Of a stretch of 7,344 bases of DNA, positions 1 to 5,616 are shown one piece after another; positions within the stretch are counted from its first letter, which is position 1, and every line of letters starts with the position of its first letter. The stretch spans positions 466 through 7,809 of the forward strand of contig DGFG01000117.1 in the NCBI GenBank assembly GCA_002391555.1. The letters are read 5' to 3'. The notes beneath the pieces were generated by a model that saw only the letters and a list, made by a program, of their open reading frames with translations, was not told where the DNA came from and did no database searches. The position numbers and the translations under genes are program-made. The DNA comes from Firmicutes bacterium UBA3906. GTDB taxonomy: Bacteria > Bacillota > Clostridia > Caldicoprobacterales > DTU083.

Positions 1-1
1 G

Positions 2-673
2 GAGGATGGCATCTCTACTATTATCTATGTCTTTGATGGTATAGAGGGTATCCCATTTTTCTTGGCCTCTGTAGCTGCTAACGACATGGGTCAGGGATAT
101 TGGACAACTATTATGGAGAACAATGTATTCGATGCCAAGGTCATGATCAATGATGAAGGTGGAGAGATAGAGGGTACCATTTACCTAGGCCTAGACATAG
201 AGGGGATCTTTTATTTAAATCCTGTCTACCAAACTACTGACCACAAGGTTTATATGTTGGAAGGACAGGGAGTACATTTTTCAAGTGGGTTAGGTGGGTC
301 TATGTCTTATGATATGTCTGAAACATATGAAATACTAGAGGATGGCAAGGAGAAAATAGTCACCAAAAAAGCAAAGATTACCTTGGACCGGATGGATCCT
401 ACTACTACTATAGTCTTTAAGGAGATGGACCAATCAGATAAGCTAGTGGCAAGCACTGAAATAAAGAGGGGGGCCATACCAGAGACCATATATCTATATG
501 AGACTACTGAATATATAATAGTTGAGGAATATTCAGTCCGTGTAGATGGTCAGCCTATTACCAAAAGGTCTATATTAGAAATGGACGATTCCTCTGGCTC
601 TATGACCTATGAGTGCAGATTTATAAATGAAAAGGGCTATGCGGAGGGAGCAGTTATACAATTTGAAAGGTAA
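2..673 (+). CDS. Conserved-hypothetical-type protein, C-terminal part (5' end outside window)
   Basis: The frame is open from the left edge (first full codon GAG at position 2) to the TAA at 671-673, giving 224 visible codons with the stop; the true start is upstream. A TTG at 62 is not a credible start because in-frame coding continues before it and no ribosome binding site precedes it. The visible protein is acidic, has no cysteine-rich or catalytic motif, and has the alternating polar/hydrophobic pattern of beta-strands. Phrases such as GTIYLGLDIEGIFYLNPVYQ recall, from memory, uncharacterised extracytoplasmic proteins of Clostridia whose members carry a similar 'YFNPVYQT.DG.VY' segment. 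I cannot name a function. With the N-terminus missing, a signal peptide or lipobox cannot be assessed. It is followed by 185 nt before the deacetylase, which has its own promoter candidate, so the two are probably not strictly co-transcribed. Confidence 0.85.
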   Translation, partial: EDGISTIIYVFDGIEGIPFFLASVAANDMGQGYWTTIMENNVFDAKVMINDEGGEIEGTIYLGLDIEGIFYLNPVYQTTDHKVYMLEGQGVHFSSGLGGSMSYDMSETYEILEDGKEKIVTKKAKITLDRMDPTTTIVFKEMDQSDKLVASTEIKRGAIPETIYLYETTEYIIVEEYSVRVDGQPITKRSILEMDDSSGSMTYECRFINEKGYAEGAVIQFER

Positions 674-692
674 GCTATGACAGGGTATTAAA

Positions 693-707
693 TACTATTT
701 TATAGTA
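693..707 (+). terminator. Weak A/T-rich hairpin after the first gene
   Basis: A perfect 6-bp inverted repeat, TACTAT / ATAGTA with a 3-nt loop, lies 20 nt after the stop of the upstream gene. It has almost no G-C pairs and no T-tract follows, so it is at best a weak 3' end. A second short repeat (TTAAG / CTTAA, 734-748) follows. Nothing stronger is visible in this gap. Confidence 0.2.
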
Positions 708-762
708 CAAGTGTTTCATTTGTGTTACATATATTAAGCTTTTCTTAAATAGTAATAAGTAT

Positions 763-792
763 ATGGCATTCGCCTATTTTGCGTCTTATAAT
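763..792 (+). promoter_or_regulatory. Candidate sigma-A promoter of the deacetylase gene
   Basis: A perfect -10 box TATAAT lies at 787-792. Eighteen bases upstream, ATGGCA (763-768) matches the -35 consensus TTGACA at four of six positions. The predicted transcription start near 799 gives a leader of about 60 nt carrying the hairpin at 825-842 and the ribosome binding site. The -10 box is seen directly; the pairing with this -35 is inference. Confidence 0.5.
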
Positions 793-824
793 GTAAGTAT
801 ACAAAGACACAAGAAGGATTATTT

Positions 825-842
825 TATACATTTCTATGTATA
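825..842 (+). promoter_or_regulatory. Leader hairpin directly before the deacetylase ribosome binding site
   Basis: A perfect 7-bp inverted repeat, TATACAT / ATGTATA with loop TTCT, ends two bases before the AGGGGG ribosome binding site; a T-G wobble (824/843) could extend it. It could be a DNA operator or an RNA stem affecting ribosome access. The A/T-only stem is weak as RNA, and no function is proven. Confidence 0.35.
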
Positions 843-844
843 GC

Positions 845-850
845 AGGGGG
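845..850 (+). promoter_or_regulatory. Ribosome binding site fixing the GTG start of the deacetylase
   Basis: AGGGGG ends 8 nt before the GTG at 859-861. This spacing, plus the Lys/Arg-rich start of the membrane segment directly after it, supports GTG as the true start. Confidence 0.75.
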
Positions 851-858
851 AATAATAG

Positions 859-2058
859 GTGGCGAAAAGAAAAGCTTTTTTAAGGCATCTGAGTTTGATT
901 ACAAAAATTCTATGCCTTTTTTTAATTATTAGCCTTTTATTCATTGTAGATATCCCCCTTGCCATAGAAACCCTACATCCCATAGCTGACAAACCAGCCT
1001 CTGGGGATGTAGGAAGTGTGGACCATATTGATGGAGACGACTCAAACAAGCCCAATATTGACCAGGAGCCGAGCCCAACACCGACACCGGAGGAAAAGGA
1101 GTCTGGATCAGATAGGCCTAGCCAGGGGCCTGAGGATAGGACCCCAAGGCCTGATGATAAAGGCAGCAATGAACCCAGCAGAACTGACCATCCCTCCCAG
1201 GAAACTGACCCCTCTGATGGCCCAGAGGATAGCCAAGAGCCAGATGACAAGGAGGGCCAAGGACCTAGTGGTCTACCAGAGGACCCTGAGGATAATAAGG
1301 AGGGGCAAGGACCAAGTAGTCCGCCCCAAGAAGCAGGACAAGAGCAAGATCCAGGGGCTACAGAGGAACCGGATAAGGAGATAAATAAATACCAGCTGGC
1401 AGCCAGTCAGCCTATACTTCAAGAGGACCTTAATAAATTATATGGCAGAAATGAAGACAAGGTTGCCTATCTAACCTTTGACGATGGGCCAACAAGGGCA
1501 CATTCCAATGCCATATTAGATATCCTTGCCAAGGAGGATGTAAAGGCAACCTTTTTCCTAATTGGTAGCCAGGTCGAGCTCTATCCTGATATAGTAAGGC
1601 GCCAGTATAGGGAGGGCCATGGTATAGGTAACCATACCTACTCCCATGTTTTCAAGGACATATATAGAAATCCTAATAGCTATACAAAGGAACTAAGAAA
1701 AATGGAAAAGCTCTTGCAGGCCACCCTGGACACCGACAAGCGCTTTAGGCTAACTAGATTCCCTGGCGGATCCTTTGGCGACCATTTAGCCCCCTTTAGA
1801 AAAAAAGTAAACAGCGAGGGCTTTGTATATATAGACTGGAACTGTGTTAATGGCGATGCAGAAAGCCTTGAGAAAAGGAGTCCTGAGGACCTACTAAAAA
1901 GGTTTAAAGATACAGTTAATGGCCAGACCAGCCTTATTGTACTTATGCATGATTCAGTTGGCAAGGAGGCTACAGTAGAGGTCCTGCCAGAGATTATTAG
2001 CTATCTTAGACTAAAGGGTTATAGGTTTGAGCTTTTGCCTGGATCTAGGGGTTTTTAG
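859..2058 (+). CDS. Membrane-anchored or secreted polysaccharide (peptidoglycan) deacetylase, NodB/CE4 family
   Basis: A 399-residue protein starting at GTG with a good ribosome binding site. Residues 1-10 are basic and about 12-34 form a hydrophobic segment. There is no lipobox and no clear signal-peptidase site, so a signal anchor is most likely. Residues about 44-173 are a low-complexity Asp/Glu/Pro/Ser/Gly linker that would hold the enzyme away from the membrane. The NodB domain (about 200-395) carries all CE4 motifs: TFDDGP (206-211; Asp208 base, Asp209 metal), HTYSH (His259 and His263, metal), RFPGG (Arg300), DW (326-327) and LMHD (His364). It should therefore be an active metal-dependent deacetylase. 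By family, the likely substrate is N-acetylglucosamine (or N-acetylmuramic acid) in peptidoglycan outside the cell, which often confers lysozyme resistance. The substrate is inferred; chitin-like or exopolysaccharide glycans are alternatives. The RFPGG form of motif 3 is, to my knowledge, common in clostridial homologues. It is probably transcribed alone. Confidence 0.93.
   Translation: MAKRKAFLRHLSLITKILCLFLIISLLFIVDIPLAIETLHPIADKPASGDVGSVDHIDGDDSNKPNIDQEPSPTPTPEEKESGSDRPSQGPEDRTPRPDDKGSNEPSRTDHPSQETDPSDGPEDSQEPDDKEGQGPSGLPEDPEDNKEGQGPSSPPQEAGQEQDPGATEEPDKEINKYQLAASQPILQEDLNKLYGRNEDKVAYLTFDDGPTRAHSNAILDILAKEDVKATFFLIGSQVELYPDIVRRQYREGHGIGNHTYSHVFKDIYRNPNSYTKELRKMEKLLQATLDTDKRFRLTRFPGGSFGDHLAPFRKKVNSEGFVYIDWNCVNGDAESLEKRSPEDLLKRFKDTVNGQTSLIVLMHDSVGKEATVEVLPEIISYLRLKGYRFELLPGSRGF
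1243..1338 (+). repeat. Tandem 48-bp (16-residue) imperfect repeat in the deacetylase linker
   Basis: Two adjacent in-frame units, 1243-1290 and 1291-1338, encode residues 129-144 and 145-160. Both begin D(D/N)KEGQGPS; the match fades toward the end of each unit. The repeat fits expansion of a flexible acidic linker by internal duplication, and its length may vary between strains. Confidence 0.6.
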
Positions 2059-2127
2059 TCCGCTATACTAGTTATCGTATTTTAGATATTAAGCAAGAGA
2101 AATTAAGTTTATATATAGTTTTCAGAG

Positions 2128-2164
2128 GGTAGGATGTGTAGCTAGTTCAAATACTACCATTTTT
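2128..2164 (+). terminator. Candidate rho-independent terminator of the deacetylase gene
   Basis: Arms GGTAGGATGTG (2128-2138) and CAAATACTACC (2148-2158) pair at 9 of 11 positions (two G-A mismatches) around a 9-nt loop, then ATTTTTA follows. It lies 70 nt after the deacetylase stop. The mismatches and the 5-nt T-run make it moderate rather than strong. Confidence 0.45.
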
Positions 2165-2165
2165 A

Positions 2166-2294
2166 TTATCCTATCTTAAAGGATAAGGGCTACTGCTATT
2201 GAAGTATTTATTATATGAGGGCCTGGGACTTAGGCCTAATAGCAGTAATCTTATAAGGGACTATTGTATAGAAATACTTATAGCTTGCCAGCTA
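2166..2294 (+). promoter_or_regulatory. Structured region upstream of the epimerase (several inverted repeats)
   Basis: This stretch between the candidate terminator and the epimerase holds four nested or adjacent stems: TTATCC/GGATAA (2166-2171 with 2181-2186); a perfect 10-bp pair TACTGCTATT/AATAGCAGTA (2191-2200 with 2238-2247) enclosing GGCCT/AGGCC (2220-2224 with 2232-2236); CTAT/ATAG (2261-2271); and TAGCT/AGCTA with a 4-nt loop (2281-2294). In addition AAGTATTT (2202-2209) can pair with AAATACTT (2272-2279), crossing the long stem. I recognise no known riboswitch, T-box or other RNA family. It may be a leader of the epimerase mRNA or a small RNA. I see no confident promoter here: a TATAAT at 2316-2321 is too close to the ribosome binding site and lacks a -35. 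Confidence 0.35.
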
Positions 2295-2327
2295 AAGTAA
2301 AAAGATTTTAGTAGCTATAATTTATCT

Positions 2328-2335
2328 AGGAGGGG
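2328..2335 (+). promoter_or_regulatory. Ribosome binding site fixing the GTG start of the epimerase
   Basis: AGGAGGGG ends 7 nt before the GTG at 2343. CTAG on each side (2326-2329 and 2336-2339) could form a 4-bp stem that puts GAGGGG in the loop, though CTAG is very frequent throughout this window. Confidence 0.85.
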
Positions 2336-2342
2336 CTAGTTA

Positions 2343-3557
2343 GTGAAGAGGTTAGAGGATCTAAGGCAAAGGATTAAGACAAACTTAAGGGACAATATAC
2401 TAAGCTTTTGGACAGACCATATGGTTGACCAAGCAAAGGGTGGCTTTTACGGTAGGATATCAAATGATATGAAGCTTGATAGACAGGCTGATAAGGGTCT
2501 AGTTTTAAATACCCGTATACTATGGACCTATTCTGCTGCCTATAATTGTTTAGGGGACCAGGCCTATTTAAGATTAGCCCATAGGGCCTATGACTACCTA
2601 CAAAACTACTTTTGGGATAAGGATAACAAGGGTGGCTATTGGATGCTAGACTATAGGGGAAGGCCAAAGGAGTCAGAAAAGCTAGTCTATGGCCAGGCCT
2701 TTATGATATATGCCCTTGCCGAGTACTACAAGGCAAGCCAAGATAGGGAGAGCCTAGATATGGCCATAGACCTATACAGGACTCTAGAGGCAAAGGCTAC
2801 TGACCCTATCTACAGGGGCTATCTTGAAGGTTTTTCTGCCAACTGGGATTACAAAAAAGGCCTTTTGATAAGCGATGGGGAGCACAAGGACTCGGAAAAG
2901 ACTATGAACACCCACCTTCACCTGCTAGAAGCCTATACAAACCTACTTAGGGTATGGGAGGATGAGGGCCTAAAAGATAGGCTAAGGCAGCTAGTCGACA
3001 TTATGACAGACCTAGTCTTAAACAAGGAAAGCTGGCATTTTGATGTCTACTTTGATAGACAATGGGGCAGCCTAACTGATCTTGTTTCCTATGGCCATGA
3101 TATAGAGGGGAGCTGGCTCCTAACAGAGGCAGCAGAGGTCTTGGCAGACAGGGACTATATCAAAAAGGTAGAGCAAATAAGCCTTAATATAGCCCAGACA
3201 GTCCTTGACCAAGGCCTGGATATTGACGGTGGCCTATTTAATGAGGGGACTAGGCAAGGACCCCATGACAGGGACAAGTATTGGTGGCCCCAGGCTGAAG
3301 CCCTTGTAGGCTTTTTTAATGCCTACCAAATATCACAGGACCAGGCCTTCTTAGATGCATGCATAAAGTGTTGGGATTTTATCGACAGCAAGCTGGTAGA
3401 TCATAAAAATGGTGAGTGGTTTGAGTACATAGACATAGGGGGCCAGCTAGCAGGGCCAGATGAAGCCAAGGCTGATGAGTGGAAATGCCCCTATCACAAT
3501 AGTAGGGCCTGTATGGAGTTACTAACTAGGCTCAATAAAAAAATAAATAAAAAATAG
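2343..3557 (+). CDS. N-acylglucosamine 2-epimerase family protein, probable cellobiose 2-epimerase
   Basis: A 404-residue protein without a signal peptide or membrane segment, hence cytoplasmic; the length is normal for this (alpha/alpha)6-barrel family. The expected landmarks occur in order: GGFYG near residue 33, LNTRILW with Arg58, NTHLHLLEAYT with His193, SYGHDIE with His252 and Glu255, WWPQAEA with Trp315 and Glu319, and WKCPYHN with Trp380 and His385. They line up with the catalytic set known for Ruminococcus albus cellobiose 2-epimerase (Arg52, His184, His243, Glu246, Trp304, Glu308, His374), with the same spacing between paired residues. The expected reaction is reversible C2 epimerisation of the reducing-end sugar of a beta-1,4 disaccharide: cellobiose to glucosylmannose, or mannobiose to mannosylglucose. 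N-acylglucosamine or mannose epimerase activity is the main alternative. The last residues (NKKINKK) are encoded by an A-rich tract that also serves as the U-tract of the opposing kinase terminator. No phosphorylase, mannanase or transporter is adjacent in the window. Confidence 0.9.
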   Translation: MKRLEDLRQRIKTNLRDNILSFWTDHMVDQAKGGFYGRISNDMKLDRQADKGLVLNTRILWTYSAAYNCLGDQAYLRLAHRAYDYLQNYFWDKDNKGGYWMLDYRGRPKESEKLVYGQAFMIYALAEYYKASQDRESLDMAIDLYRTLEAKATDPIYRGYLEGFSANWDYKKGLLISDGEHKDSEKTMNTHLHLLEAYTNLLRVWEDEGLKDRLRQLVDIMTDLVLNKESWHFDVYFDRQWGSLTDLVSYGHDIEGSWLLTEAAEVLADRDYIKKVEQISLNIAQTVLDQGLDIDGGLFNEGTRQGPHDRDKYWWPQAEALVGFFNAYQISQDQAFLDACIKCWDFIDSKLVDHKNGEWFEYIDIGGQLAGPDEAKADEWKCPYHNSRACMELLTRLNKKINKK

Positions 3558-3578
3558 GCCCAATTTTATAGGCCTATT
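3537..3578 (-). terminator. Intrinsic terminator of the histidine kinase, overlapping the epimerase 3' end
   Basis: A perfect 8-bp inverted repeat, AATAGGCC (3553-3560) / GGCCTATT (3571-3578) with a 10-nt loop, reads leftward into a T-rich tract (complement of the A-run 3537-3552). This is a classic rho-independent terminator for the minus strand, about 90 nt after the kinase stop. Read rightward the stem is not followed by T's, so it does not look like a terminator for the epimerase. The epimerase TAG (3555-3557) lies inside the stem. Confidence 0.75.
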
Positions 3579-3605
3579 GTCATTAGCAGTTCAAGGATTT
3601 GCTTT

Positions 3606-3639
3606 AGTCAATTGTAGGGATCAAAGGCAATTGGCTTTT
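3606..3639 (+). terminator. Candidate weak terminator of the epimerase gene
   Basis: AGTCAATTG (3606-3614) pairs with CAATTGGCT (3628-3636), nine pairs with one T-G wobble and a 13-nt loop, followed by a short T-run (3636-3639). It would terminate rightward transcription before the end of the opposing kinase gene. The short T-run keeps confidence low. Confidence 0.4.
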
Positions 3640-3670
3640 AGACTAGGACCTTATTAGTCAATCAACCATG

Positions 3671-5464
3671 CTAGTCTAGACTTGATAACTCAACCCGTAT
3701 CTTGTCTTGGAGGTTGTCCTGACTTACAATATCGAAACCATCTTCATCATCTATTTGCTTTATTGGTATATTAAAGCTAACCTTGGTCCCTAAATTTTCT
3801 TCGCTTTCGATCTTGATATCTCCATCATGGAGCTTAACAAAGGACCGGGCTAGGGCCAGGCCAATACCAGAACCCTCATAGTAACTATATTCAGGATTTT
3901 TCTCCTGCCAAAAGCGGTTAAAGACCTTGCCAAGGTTTTCAGCCTTGATACCTGTACCCGTATCCTCAATGGACAGGTTCAAGAAACCTTCTTCTACTAA
4001 AAGGTTTACCTCAATCCTACCATCTCTTGGTGTAAACTTGACAGCATTGGAGAGTAGGTTTAAAACAATTCTTTCTATTTTTTCTGGGTCACAGGCTACT
4101 GCTTGCTCTTCAACATTTGTATCAAAGATAAGCTGTATACCCTTTTGCTTTGCATAATCGCTAACTGACATTACTATTTCCTCTACCAGAGGAACAATAT
4201 CTACATTTTTAAGCTGTAGCTTTTGAAAGCCTGTATCTATCTTTGTTATATCTATATAGTTGTTTACTAGCCTAAGTAGCCGCATGCAGTTTTGCTTCAT
4301 AATGGCAAGGGTCTTTTCATGTGCCTTAAAGCAGCCAAGATCCCTGTTTCTCTCAAGCTCTAGGAGCTGGATAGAGCATAGGACTGCATTTATAGGTGTC
4401 CTTAGCTCATGGGCAATGTTAGCATAAAAAAAGGATTTCTCATGTTCTTCGGCTAGGGCTCTGGCTATCTTTTGCCCCTCTCTCCTAGTAAGGATGATTT
4501 CCTTTCTAAGTCGCCTGTATATTACACCACCTGTAACCGTTAGGCCTATTATAAAGACAGCAGTGATTACCAGGGAGTCAGATAAGAGTATTAGGGTTTG
4601 CCTCATAAGGCTCCCATAGCTTTGCTCTATAATAATACTCCACTGGACCTGGTCTATAAAGGAATAGGAGGACAAATACTTTTTCTTGTCCACTGGATTA
4701 CGGTAGACCAGGGCCCCTGCTTCTTTATCCTCTAATACCTTTGCAACAGGCTCCCAGTCTGTTGCAGGTTCTGACATCTCTATCATTTCTTTTTTAGGGT
4801 GGAGGGCGATTTTACCTGTCCCATCTACTATATAAAGAGAGGTCTCTTGACCAAAGTCATATTCCTCTAGCCTATTATATAGCTTGTCTAGGCTTATAAG
4901 TAGGTTGGCTACACCCTTGGTTTTTCCCTGCTCATCCTTTACTCCTGCTGCTATGACTAAAATGGGGTTTTCCGAGGTCCTACTAATAAGGGTATTTGAA
5001 ATTGCAAGATCACTGCCTGCCATTAGGTCCTTGAAAAAGCCCCTATCAGATATATCAAGCAAGGGATTGTCATCTGACCTAACTAGCTGGACACCATCTG
5101 CGTCGGTGATACTCATAGACTCAATATCCGGGTGGGCAGCAGCTAGCATATGTAGATATGCTTTTAGGTCTTGTGGGTTTTCGGCCTTTTCAGCCTCATG
5201 GCTAAGGCCAAGTAGTAGTGAGGTCCTATCTTCAAATAGGTCAGATATGGTTTCTGAAATATTACTAACAACTATTTGCATGTCGTCAGTCTTCTTTTTG
5301 ATGACCTGGTTAATTGTGATGGAGTAATAAACAATGGACAACAAGACAATAGGAATAATAGAGAAAAAGACAATTGACCTTAAAAGGGATAAGCGGGTTG
5401 TCCTTTTGACTCTATTGCATTTATCCAAATGTGAATCAACCTTTGATATGCTAATATCAGACAT
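3671..5464 (-). CDS. dCache-type transmembrane sensor histidine kinase
   Basis: I choose the ATG at 5464 (597 residues) over the in-frame GTG at 5473, because AGGTGG sits 5 nt before the ATG and overlaps that GTG. Numbering from this ATG: a basic N-terminus, membrane segment 1 (about 29-50), an extracellular region (about 51-294), membrane segment 2 (about 295-316), HisKA with phospho-acceptor His352 in AHELRTP, then HATPase_c (about 450-568) with the N-box NLLSNAVKFTP (Asn473), G1 DTGTG (501-505) and G2 GSGIGL (531-536). The extracellular part has dCache features: DRGFFKD around 140, paired 'A.GV.DEQG' and 'IVDGTGKIALHP' strands, hence small-ligand sensing outside the cell. All kinase residues look intact. 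The catalytic core and the C-terminal tail (DKIRVELSSLD) resemble, from memory, a Clostridium histidine-kinase family. No receiver domain is present and no response regulator lies beside it. The neighbours are a GH13 enzyme upstream on the same strand and the convergent epimerase. The ligand is unknown; carbohydrate or cell-envelope sensing is only a guess from context. Confidence 0.93.
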   Translation of the reverse strand: MSDISISKVDSHLDKCNRVKRTTRLSLLRSIVFFSIIPIVLLSIVYYSITINQVIKKKTDDMQIVVSNISETISDLFEDRTSLLLGLSHEAEKAENPQDLKAYLHMLAAAHPDIESMSITDADGVQLVRSDDNPLLDISDRGFFKDLMAGSDLAISNTLISRTSENPILVIAAGVKDEQGKTKGVANLLISLDKLYNRLEEYDFGQETSLYIVDGTGKIALHPKKEMIEMSEPATDWEPVAKVLEDKEAGALVYRNPVDKKKYLSSYSFIDQVQWSIIIEQSYGSLMRQTLILLSDSLVITAVFIIGLTVTGGVIYRRLRKEIILTRREGQKIARALAEEHEKSFFYANIAHELRTPINAVLCSIQLLELERNRDLGCFKAHEKTLAIMKQNCMRLLRLVNNYIDITKIDTGFQKLQLKNVDIVPLVEEIVMSVSDYAKQKGIQLIFDTNVEEQAVACDPEKIERIVLNLLSNAVKFTPRDGRIEVNLLVEEGFLNLSIEDTGTGIKAENLGKVFNRFWQEKNPEYSYYEGSGIGLALARSFVKLHDGDIKIESEENLGTKVSFNIPIKQIDDEDGFDIVSQDNLQDKIRVELSSLD

Positions 5465-5469
5465 ACTAT

Positions 5470-5475
5470 CCACCT
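5470..5475 (-). promoter_or_regulatory. Ribosome binding site deciding the kinase start
   Basis: On the minus strand AGGTGG (5475 to 5470) ends 5 nt before the ATG at 5464-5462. The upstream GTG (5473-5471) is inside this site and has no good ribosome binding site of its own, so the shorter protein is preferred. Confidence 0.6.
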
Positions 5476-5558
5476 AACTATTTTGAGGTAGGACTCTTGG
5501 AAGTAAGATATGCTGAGTACTCGCCCCAATACCTCTTGTTTTTCCATCTTTTTCTGAT

Positions 5559-5567
5559 ATTATATCA
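5559..5567 (-). promoter_or_regulatory. Extended -10 promoter for the histidine kinase
   Basis: The minus strand reads TGATATAAT (5567 to 5559), a perfect TATAAT with the TGn extension. The -35 hexamer (AAGAAT at 5587-5582, 17-nt spacer) is poor, as is usual for extended -10 promoters. The predicted start near 5552 gives a leader of about 88 nt. It lies after the amylase stop, so the kinase can be expressed independently. Confidence 0.55.
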
Positions 5568-5576
5568 TATTTCGAC

Positions 5577-5587
5577 AAGAAATTCTT
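5577..5587. promoter_or_regulatory. Operator-like palindrome over the -35 region of the kinase promoter
   Basis: AAGAAATTCTT is an 11-bp dyad (AAGAA, one central base, TTCTT) that covers the position of the weak -35 box. Its position would suit a regulator, but A/T-rich dyads arise easily by chance. Confidence 0.25.
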
Positions 5588-5616
5588 ACGCAAATAGCAT
5601 TATTGGGTGATTTTTT

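Noticed and set aside
62..64. TTG as start codon of the first gene
   Set aside because: The same frame stays open and protein-like back to the window edge, and no ribosome binding site precedes it.
834..1384. Open frames in other phases across the deacetylase linker (minus strand 834-1250; plus strand 1016-1384)
   Set aside because: They are by-products of the low-complexity, stop-poor linker. They lack ribosome binding sites, and the main frame has all CE4 motifs.
2215..2256. A 13-codon open frame (MRAWDLGLIAVIL) inside the structured region, as a possible leader peptide
   Set aside because: No ribosome binding site precedes the ATG, and it overlaps the arms of the long inverted repeat; chance is likelier.
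2316..2321. TATAAT as an epimerase promoter
   Set aside because: It would start transcription within the ribosome binding site, and no -35 lies at a suitable distance.
4884..5327. A 147-codon plus-strand open frame opposite the kinase sensor domain
   Set aside because: It is antisense to a well-supported gene, has no ribosome binding site, and gives a Ser/Leu-rich product typical of a shadow frame.
5522..5607. Distant inverted repeat CCCAATA / TATTGGG flanking the kinase promoter
   Set aside because: Seven bases separated by about 70 nt is weak, and no T-tract or conserved operator form supports it.
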